Shown here: positions 56,654 through 64,000 of the stretch, piece by piece
How the letters are laid out: each line of letters begins with the position of its first letter
Position numbering within the stretch: position 1 is the stretch's first letter
From: Paroedura picta
Taxonomy: Eukaryota; Chordata; Lepidosauria; Squamata; Gekkonidae
Direction: 5' to 3'
DNA: 64,000 nt
NCBI RefSeq assembly: GCF_049243985.1
Contig: NC_135384.1
Span: 15,248,501-15,312,500 of the forward strand
Made by a program: the position numbers and the translations under genes
Notes under the pieces: model-generated
The model's input: the letters and a program-made list of their open reading frames with translations, nothing else
Told to the model about the DNA's origin: nothing
The model's database searches: none

Positions 56654-57586
56654 TCATTTTGAAGGCCTTAACTTTAACACTGTTCTCTTGAGAGCCCCTT
56701 TAACGTCCTGGTTTCTCAGACTGTAGATAATGGGGTTTAGTATCGGAGTAATAACTGAATAGAAAAGAGACAGGAGTTTGTCCACATTCAGAGAGTAAGT
56801 TGATTTGGGGCGTATGTATATAAAAATGGCTGTGCCATATAATAATGTGACGACAATGAGGTGTGAGGAGCAGGTGGAGAAAGCCTTCTGTCGGCTTTCG
56901 GCTGATTTCATCCTTAGGATGGTGGTGATGATATGAGAATAGGACAAGAGGATCAGCATGAAGGGCAGCAGGATCACAAATGCAGCTGCTCCAATGATTT
57001 GGACTTCATTCCAATAAGTGTCCCCACACACCAACTTTAACACTGGCTGGATTTCACAGAAGAAGTGGTTGATGACATTGGATTCACAAAAAGGAAGGGT
57101 GAAAATGAAGGTGGTGTGACCCACAGCCACTAAGCTGCCACAGGTCCAGGACAGGGCCGCAAGCTGAACACACACCCTCTTTCTCATGATGACGGGGTAA
57201 CGCAGAGGATTGCATATAGCAACGTAGCGATCATAGGCCATGAAGGCTAGGAGGCAGCACTCCGTGGCTCCAAAGAAGAGGAAGAAATACATTTGAGCGG
57301 CACAGGCACGTAAGGAGATGGTTTTATCCAGAGCAAGGATGTTATCCAGCATCTTGGGAATGGTGACAGAAGTGTAGCAGATCTCTAAGAAAGACAAGTT
57401 TCTGAGGAAAAAGTACATAGGAGTGGAGAGGGCCGAGTCAACAATAACAATGATAATAATGAGGAGATTGCCAAGTACTGTGGCAATGTAAATGCACAAG
57501 AAGATGACAAAGAAGAGAATTCGCCATTTGGGGGCATTCGAGAAGCCAAGTAAAATAAAAGTCTTCACTGAGGTGACATTTTCCAT
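56654..57586 (-). CDS. Olfactory receptor, class II, OR10-like
   Basis: Intact 310-residue odorant receptor starting MENVTSVKTF. Features: sequon NVT at residue 3; GN 39-40; PMYFFLRN 56-63; Cys95; MAYDRYVAIC 116-125; loop cysteines 167/177/187; SY 215-216; KAFSTCSSHL 234-243; PILNPIIY 281-288. The frame stays open to an upstream ATG at 57679 (31 more residues), but a strong acceptor (ACATTTATTTTCAG, AG at 57651-57652) falls inside that extension, so the upstream ATG would be intronic. A further in-frame ATG at 57646 lies just after the acceptor. The chosen ATG gives the usual OR N-terminus with a sequon. OR10 affinity rests on STPMYFFLRNLSFLEIC and YIRPKSTYS motifs; it is more distant from the array genes. 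A decayed MIR-like SINE lies about 130 bp upstream. Confidence 0.95.
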   Translation of the reverse strand: MENVTSVKTFILLGFSNAPKWRILFFVIFLCIYIATVLGNLLIIIIVIVDSALSTPMYFFLRNLSFLEICYTSVTIPKMLDNILALDKTISLRACAAQMYFFLFFGATECCLLAFMAYDRYVAICNPLRYPVIMRKRVCVQLAALSWTCGSLVAVGHTTFIFTLPFCESNVINHFFCEIQPVLKLVCGDTYWNEVQIIGAAAFVILLPFMLILLSYSHIITTILRMKSAESRQKAFSTCSSHLIVVTLLYGTAIFIYIRPKSTYSLNVDKLLSLFYSVITPILNPIIYSLRNQDVKGALKRTVLKLRPSK

Positions 57587-57650
57587 GATTTCTTCTTTCA
57601 CATGCTTTGACTGGATGGTTGGAAAGCGACGGAAACGTATGACCATATAT

Positions 57651-57668
57651 CTGAAAATAAATGTTAAA
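57651..57668 (-). other. Candidate splice acceptor, OR at 56654
   Basis: The minus strand reads TTAACATTTATTTTCAG, AG at 57651-57652. It lies inside the upstream extension of the open frame and is the reason the ATG at 57586 is preferred over that at 57679. Confidence 0.55.
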
Positions 57669-57719
57669 AGAAAAATCATTCAGTGTAGTAGAAGCAGAAG
57701 AAGATCTGTTTTTTTTATA

Positions 57720-57957
57720 ACCTGGTTTTCACTACCTGAAGAAATCTCCAAGTGGTTGACAATCGCCTTCCCTTCATCTCACCACAACAAATACCCTGTG
57801 AGATCAATGAGACTGAGAGGACTCTGAAAGAAACTGCTCTGTGAGAACAGCTCGAACTGGATTCTAGTTCAAGATCTCCCAGCTGGCTGTGTTTGGAGGA
57901 ACAGAAAATTAAATCTGGCTCTCTGGATCAGAAGTCACCACTCTTAACCACTACATA
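57720..57957 (-). mobile_element. MIR-like SINE, old copy
   Basis: The reverse complement has GTGGTTAAGAGTGGTGACTT, a decayed core with CAGGGTATTTGTTGTGGTG, and GATTGTCAACCACTTGGAG. It is clearly more diverged than the array copies and lies just upstream of OR 56654. Confidence 0.7.
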
Positions 57958-58199
57958 AAAGCATGGGTACATATTATGCATGTTGAAATCTTTCCTACCT
58001 CTGAAATAAACGTTGATGACGTCTTTGGCTCTTTCACAGTGGACTGAGTCAGGGCAGGAATTAGGATATTTTAATAACTCTTGCAGCCACCCATGAGACC
58101 AAATCCTCAGTAAGCAATAACAATTTGCTCTGCTAATCATACTGAGGCAAATCCCAAGTAGTTTTGTGTGAGAACAAGAGATGAAGGTAGTATAGGTGT

Positions 58200-58325
58200 C
58201 TTCATTTGAAGTACATCTGGAGACCCAGGTTTAAATCCTTACTCTGCCAAGGGAACTTGCAGGGTGACCTGAGGCAAGTCACTGTCTCAGCTAGAATTGC
58301 CATCTCCAGCATGGGAAATTCTTGA
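58200..58325 (+). mobile_element. MIR-like SINE fragment
   Basis: CCCAGGTTTAAATCCTTACT followed by GTGACCTGAGGCAAGTCACT is the tRNA-like head and core of a MIR-type element. No tail seen. Confidence 0.55.
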
Positions 58326-58384
58326 AGAAGAAGCGACAATGCTTTGTGATGGTAGAATTTGAAAAATGCTCATCATCTTTAGTT

Positions 58385-60420
58385 ATTTCATTGATTTATT
58401 TTTGTATTTGTATACTGCCACTCTCCATTCGAACTCACATCGGTCCACAATAAAACAATAAAAAGCAGTACAACCCCATATAAAGCCTTTACAAATATTA
58501 CACATTAAACGTAGAATATTAAAAGATGGCAATACAGAGTTTTAACCCCCATCCTCTCCCTCTGACCAACTGAGGGCCAAGAGTTCTCTCTCACTGGGAA
58601 GGAGGGTCCTGATTTAACCAATCCTAAGGGATCCGCCGATGGTAACTCAACCATATGCCTGGCAGAAGATCTCCATATTACAGGCCAGTGGAAAGCTGAA
58701 AAATCTGTCCATAGCTTTTCAGGGAGCTCATTAACCAGGTTGGGGACATGATCAAAAAAGCCCTGGCCCTGGTCAAGGCAAGCAAATGTCCCAGGGGCTC
58801 GGAACAGCCAACAAATTCATACCTGAAGAGCAAATTGCCCTACAGGAGGCATAAGGAGATAAGCAGTCCCAAGCCACATATAGCCTTAAAGGTCAGAACC
58901 AATACCTTGAATTTGATCTGGAAACAAACTGGTAACCTATGAAGATGAAGAAGTACTGGCTGAATATGGGCCCTCTAAGGTTTCCTGATGTGGACCCTTG
59001 CAGCCACATTTTTCACCAGCTATAATTTCTGGGTCAAACCCAAGGGTACTCCCATGTAGAGCAAGTTACAGAAGTCTAACTTGGAAGTGACTGTTGCATG
59101 GATCAGAGTGGCAAATTGTTCAGAGGACGGGTAGAGTGCTAATAGCCATTCTTGGTGCAGATGAAAAAATATCACCCAGGCTACCTTTGTGACCTGAGCT
59201 TTCATTGAATGGGAGGCATCAAAGGTTTCTCCCAAATTCTTGGTGGTTGGTACAGGTGTCAGTTGCACCCCATCCAGGCATGGGAGGCATGCTTCCTGAT
59301 CCTGCCCTCTGTCTTGAGTATCAGGAAGCTCTGCCTGAGCTATCTAGCCACTGCTTCCAAAAAGATCAGCTGGGATAGAGGGATTATATAGATGTTAAAC
59401 AATGTGGGGGAGAGAATCGCCCCCTGTGGTACTTCACAAGGGAGCCCAACAAGGTCTGATAACTCATCCCCCACAGCAACTCTCTGCGTCTGGTTCCAGA
59501 GGAAGGAGACCAGACATTTCAGCGCAGTCTCCCTAATCCCGGCTCCGGTGAGGTGGTAGGCCAACAATTCATGGTCAACTACATCAAACATGGCCAACAG
59601 GTCTAAAAGCATGATGATGGCCAACCCGCACCAATCCAACTGGAGCTGGATATCATCCATCAAAGAGAGGAGTGCATGCTCCACCCCGTGGCCAGGACAT
59701 AAGCCTGACTGATATGGGTCTAAGTCTAAAGTCTACTCCAAGAAAGCTAATAACTGGACTGTTATGGCCTGCTCTAGCACCTTACCCAGAAACACAAGAT
59801 GTGAGACCAGGCAGTAGCTGGTGGGGTCCTGTGGATCCTGTGATGGTTTCTTCAGATAGATGGTTTCTATCTGTCACACAACTGGAGAGGGAGTGGCATA
59901 TACAGTCGGGCCTTCAGGGCATGGTAGTCTGTCAATGTAATTATGTTATTCACTACCAGATCTACCTCTACACCTGCGCCAAAGACCAGCCTGATGGTTG
60001 GGACCATCAACAGATTGTGCGAACCCTAGTGTCTCCATGGCAGATACCAGATCCAGGCCAAGTCCTGGTAACGGAGAATCTGCATGGATGCTGAAGTCAC
60101 CCAAAATCAAAAGCTTGGGATACTGCAATGTCCAGGGAGCCACCACTGCCTCCAGCAGGCCTGACAGGGAATCCGAGGGTGCAGAGGGTGCACGGTACAC
60201 CACTCAGATAACCAAGTTTTCAACCAACTTCCACCCTCAGCTGACACATTCAACCCTCAGAATCAATAGGACAGGGAGAGCCCTGAAGGGAACAGTATCC
60301 TAAACCAGGAGTGCCACTGGTTCCACCCCTCCCTGAGGCTGATGCAGGAAGGAAGTTGGAAAGGGAGGAGCACCAGGAGGGAATGTACACAGCTCTGCTT
60401 CCCAACCATATTGTGTATGA
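58385..60420 (-). mobile_element. L2-type LINE with endonuclease and RT remains
   Basis: On the minus strand, in order: endonuclease (LLILGDFSIHAD near 60080), RT (LLDLLAMFDVVDHELL near 59590; VPQGAILSPTLFNIYI near 59400), the C-terminal region (59020-59270) and the 3' end near 58400. The longest LINE here, about 2 kb, with broken frames. It fills the gap between ORs 56654 and 60798. Confidence 0.85.
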
Positions 60421-60797
60421 TCACATCTCTTCTGGAGTTTCTCAAAGCCTGAAGAATGTTTCAGGGGTTACTCAACAGTAAAAAAGTTAATAAAGGCTGG
60501 CCTAAGTATTAAGAATGTTTGGTGGCATCCTTCTTTATGTTAGAAGAACTTCCAGTATCTTGTGGACTCTTTTGTCAAGTTAAGCAGATCTCACAATGGA
60601 AGAAGAGTAAGCTGGAATGAGTCTTCTTGGGCTGGAGGAAGGTCTTAAACATTGCTTAGCCATGTGATAAACTGCAGGCCATTCTCTTTAGGACATACCT
60701 TACATGTTCCTGCACAGCTGCATTAGAAAGAAAATCAGTTGTAGTTGTAGTAGGTTTGCTGACGGTGAATATAAAGAAGGACTGAAGCTAAATGTTA

Positions 60798-61787
60798 TCA
60801 CAGATGGAATTCTTTTGTCAACTCAAGTTCTTTTCTATTAAAATTAATTTTCAGAAAGATTTTTTTCAAGGCTTGTTTCATTTCTTGGTTCCTTAAACTG
60901 TAGATTATTGGATTGAGCATTGGTGTGACAACACTGTAGACCACAGCAATTATTTTGTTGATGTTAAAGGAAGAACGGGTGGTTGGACTTACATACATGA
61001 AGATCACTGTCCAATAGTACAGAAACACAACAGTCAGATGAGAGCCACAGGTAGAGAAAGCTTTGTGACGTCCCTGTGAGGATGGTATTTTCAATATGGT
61101 TATAGTGATGTAGATGTAGGAGATCACCGTGGACAGGAATGTGCTGAGAATCACCATAGCACAAAGTAGGAACACAGTTTTTTGGATAAGTGATGTGTCT
61201 ATACAGGCCAGGCTTAAGAGTGGGGGTATGTCACAAAAGAAATGGTTTATTTCATTGAGTCCACAAAAGGGTAAGTTAATCAACATAATGGCAGGAACTA
61301 AAGGAGATAGGCAGCCCCCTACCCAGCAACCAATCACCAGAAGCACACACACTCTTTTCTTCATGATTGTGGAGTATCTGAGAGGATAGCAAATGACAAC
61401 ATATCGGTCATAAACCATAATTGCAAGGAGGAAACATTCAGCTGTCCCAAGGAAGAAGAAGCAGTAGGACTGCAAAATACATCCAGGAAAGCTAATGGTG
61501 TGCATATCTGTTAGCAATAAGGACAGCAGTTTGGGAACAGTGGAAGAGGTATAACCCATATCCAGCAGAGATAAGTTCCCTAAAAAGAAGTACATGGGAG
61601 TTTGAAGGTGGCTGTCAGTCTTTACTGTAATGATTATGATTAGATTGCCCAACAATGTAAAAAGGTACATAATAAGGAAGACAAAAAAGAGTGACATTTC
61701 TACTTTCCTGGTATTAGGGAAGCCCAGAATAATGAACATTGCTATTGTGGTATGGTCCCAGTGTTCTTCAGACCATTCTTCCAACAT
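60798..61787 (-). CDS. Olfactory receptor, class II, OR11/OR6-like
   Basis: Intact 329-residue odorant receptor of a different family from the other seven. Features: GN 47-48; LQTPMYFFLGNLSLLDM 61-77; Cys103; MVYDRYVVIC 124-133; WVGGCLSPLVPA in TM4 (155-166), an arrangement I associate with OR11; loop cysteines 175/185/195; SY 223-224; KAFSTCGSHL 242-251; MYVSPTTRSS 264-273, also OR11-like; PMLNPIIY 289-296. Unusually, no N-X-S/T sequon lies before TM1 (MLEEWSEEHWDHTTIAMF); nearly all ORs have one. The tail is 10-15 residues longer than average, ending with basic and acidic residues. The start is the only in-frame ATG giving a normal N-terminus; the bases before it (CCCGTATAG) could be an acceptor directly abutting the ATG. 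The family call is from memory of motifs and could be OR6 instead. Confidence 0.93.
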   Translation of the reverse strand: MLEEWSEEHWDHTTIAMFIILGFPNTRKVEMSLFFVFLIMYLFTLLGNLIIIITVKTDSHLQTPMYFFLGNLSLLDMGYTSSTVPKLLSLLLTDMHTISFPGCILQSYCFFFLGTAECFLLAIMVYDRYVVICYPLRYSTIMKKRVCVLLVIGCWVGGCLSPLVPAIMLINLPFCGLNEINHFFCDIPPLLSLACIDTSLIQKTVFLLCAMVILSTFLSTVISYIYITITILKIPSSQGRHKAFSTCGSHLTVVFLYYWTVIFMYVSPTTRSSFNINKIIAVVYSVVTPMLNPIIYSLRNQEMKQALKKIFLKINFNRKELELTKEFHL

Positions 61788-61789
61788 CT

Positions 61790-62700
61790 ATACGGGTTAG
61801 AAAATAGAATTTTAGTATTTATGGGATTATTTGGGGGGTGGGGAGAAAATACATACATTAAAAATGCAATTAAATGTATACTTCTCTTGCATTCCCCTCA
61901 CAATTCAAGAACAAATTCCACATATTAGGAAGGGGGGAAATTAATTTGTGTTTTGAAAGATTTGTAGTAAAGAATCTTCCATTAGTAAAATGTTTCTGTC
62001 ATTGGAGAGAAAGTTCCTTCCTCCAATGGAGTGATGGTAACCGAAATTTTCTCAGTGGAAAGAACTTCTGGATCCAGTCCTTGAGGTATGAAGTATAAAA
62101 TATAAAACAAAAAGGGAAGTTAGTATCAAGGAACTATTTATCTAGGAGCAATTCAAATCGCCCTCTAATTTAGAATGAATTTAATTTGACATCACATTTT
62201 AATCTTCCTCTACACTGGAAAGAACTATAAGATTTTGAAAAATAGCTAGAGTGTTAGATCATATGACCCCCTTCTGTTAACACATTGGCTTATTTGGTGG
62301 ATATTAGAATTGGGTCAAACCAGCTTTTCTAATCAGTTTCACCATATTAACTGCCTCATCACAGTCTGTAGAACGAATGGTATTTGCCCAGACAGGTCCT
62401 ACAATTCCTAGCATTAAAAAAAGTTATAATATTATGAGGACAGAAAAAAATTCCTCCCACCAATGTAATAAACAGCTGAATTGTAATTTGGATAGTTTTA
62501 CTTAATCAATGGGTTGCAAAGTATGAAGAATCTAGAAAAAGACGAGCTGGTTTTTATGCCCTGCATTTAAGTAACCGAAGGAGTCTCAAAGCAGCTTATC
62601 ACCTTCACTTCCTTTCCCCACAACAAATATCCTGTGAGGTAGGTGGTGTTACCAGCATTGCACTTACACATGTGTCCTGTGACATGGGTGTATTAAGCCG
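61790..62700. other. Intergenic stretch upstream of OR 60798
   Basis: A decayed repeat fragment at about 62540-62645 (CCACAACAAATATCCTGTGAGG, reverse MIR-like tail) is the only item recognised. Confidence 0.45.
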
Positions 62701-62705
62701 TGGGG

Positions 62706-63234
62706 TGTCAGGAATCAGGCTGAGCCCAGCCGGTGGAGTCCCAAGTAAAAGCGCATCAAGAATCCAACAGTCGGTTGCAAATTCTAAAGCAGAGCTTTAT
62801 TAGGCAAAGTCCACAGTTAGCCAAGCATGCCAAGATCTTCCTAAGCAAAGATCTTGATAATAACAAAGTACATGGGGAACAGGTAGGGCAGATATAGGGT
62901 CCACCAAATAAGGGAGGGGTGCGCAAAGGGTTTGGCGGGAGAGCGGGTAGGAATGACAAAAGGGGTCCTGTTCCCAGGCTGCCAGATGGCCAGGTGCCTT
63001 ATCGGGAGGATGGCACATTGTTGAGACTTAGCTGTCTCCGCAAGGACACTTACAGTGAGATTGATACAGTTGTTGGGGCTCCTCGCCCGCTGGGAAAGGA
63101 AGGGAGGAAACTTCTCAGAGGACAGGTTTATTGCTTTATGGCCTTGGGTTGCCTCGGCCGGAGAAAGCCTGAGAATGTGAGAATATGCAGGAGCAGTGGG
63201 GAACAGGATGGCATGAACCAGGGGGGTCATGACA
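62706..63234 (-). mobile_element. Solo LTR at right edge of cluster
   Basis: 529 bp with TGTCA...TGACA ends, perfect 5-bp duplication TGGGG (62701-62705, 63235-63239) and a minus-strand AATAAAG signal near 62796. The right flank to 64000 does not read as retroviral, so a solo LTR fits best. The well-kept ends and duplication suggest it is among the younger LTRs here. Confidence 0.82.
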
Positions 63235-63239
63235 TGGGG

Positions 63240-64000
63240 TAGCAGAGCAAGAGGTCAGTAAACTAACAAAGATTGATAGATTTACACCCTCAAAGCAGAC
63301 AATAGGTATACTGTAAAATTAGTAGGTTTTTATAGAAAGAAAATAATAAAAGCAAAAATATATCTAACATACCTAGCAAGCAGTCATATAGAGAAGAACA
63401 GGATGGGGAAAAGAGGGCTCAGTATAATTATCATTCCTGTAGAGTAGAGAGTCAGAGATCAGTGACACGAGGCAGCATGAAGGGAGGTTTCAGTGGGTCC
63501 TGAGTTGGAAGGCACTCGGAGTGGCTGTGTATAGCAATGGTTTATACAGGTTTCTGGGAAGGGAGCTACGTGAGGTGGCCCCGGTGAGCACATGATGGAA
63601 TTTCCAGGGAGCAGGATGTTGAGTAATGCCCTGGCCAAGTCTGGAGATGCCCGTTGATGGGCTTTAAAAAAGTGGTTAATGGGTCTAAGAAAAGGGAGCC
63701 ATCATGTCTCAATAGGTCTAGCTGCTGGTACTTGGGGAAGAGATTTCTCATGGCTGAGGGGCCAAGCATGAGTCATATGGAAGGCAAAGTGGTTTGCCCT
63801 GTAACCCCTGGGCAAACAGTTTTGAGCCAGGCCACTGTATCAGCAATACAGTGGAGTGGGAAGGGAGTTAGGAGGAAAGCAATATTTGAGTCAAGGGATA
63901 ATTGTTTATGTAGAGGCTGCCATTCTGAGGGGTGTCTGAGGGGAAGCTCTTAAAGATGGAGTCTGACCTGGCTTGGCAGACTTTAACAGTGTCCTGGCTT
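63240..64000. other. Right-edge sequence, nothing recognised
   Basis: Purine-rich on the plus strand with no OR or retroviral similarity that I can see. It continues beyond the window. Confidence 0.4.

Noticed and set aside
57587-57679. 31-residue N-terminal extension of the OR at 56654
   Set aside because: A splice acceptor lies within it, and ORs of this family do not have such a leader.
62706-64000. Full provirus running off the right edge
   Set aside because: A perfect TGGGG duplication closes a solo LTR at 63234, and the sequence beyond does not read as retroviral.

Overview
The window is vertebrate genomic DNA, almost certainly from a squamate reptile. The support is nine copies of the tRNA-derived Sauria SINE (tail of CCTTTA repeats, many with clean target-site duplications), several 5S-rRNA-derived SINEs, MIR-like SINEs with (TTC)n tails, and L2/CR1-, L1- and hAT-type elements. 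Coding sequence is limited to single-exon class II olfactory receptor (OR) genes. I see eight intact ORs and one OR relic. The species cannot be named from the sequence.

Layout. Positions 1-39530 are a tandem segmental-duplication array. I divide it into six units: A 1-7093, B 7094-15592, C 15706-25016, D 25017-28329, E 30521-35437 and F 35438-39530. A, B, C and E each carry one minus-strand OR of 313-314 residues, roughly 90% or more identical to each other by eye. D and F match the gene-downstream part of the unit and have no OR. An L1/CR1 block and a decayed LTR-like piece (28330-30520) separate D from E. Right of 39530 the homology stops. There follow two plus-strand ORs (42378-43394, 48383-49342), an OR relic (about 49567-49686), and two minus-strand ORs (56654-57586, 60798-61787). 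Seven of the eight are most like OR family 10; the last looks nearer family 11/6.

All of these genes would encode G-protein-coupled odorant receptors of the ciliary membrane of olfactory neurons, normally expressed one per cell; they form a gene cluster, not a pathway. A polypyrimidine-AG splice acceptor lies just upstream of most start codons, as expected for ORs with an intron in the 5' leader.

The rest is mostly mobile-element history, and it dates the duplications. One solo LTR sits at the same place in A and B but is absent from C, E and F, and the protein differences also group A with B and C with E. Many Sauria SINEs are unit-specific, with the empty site visible in sister units, so they landed after duplication. 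Five independent solo LTR insertions (six copies) can be delimited by TG...CA ends and 4-6 bp duplications. I found no CRISPR-like array, defence locus, biosynthetic cluster or other novel system; the noteworthy points concern OR evolution and element insertions.
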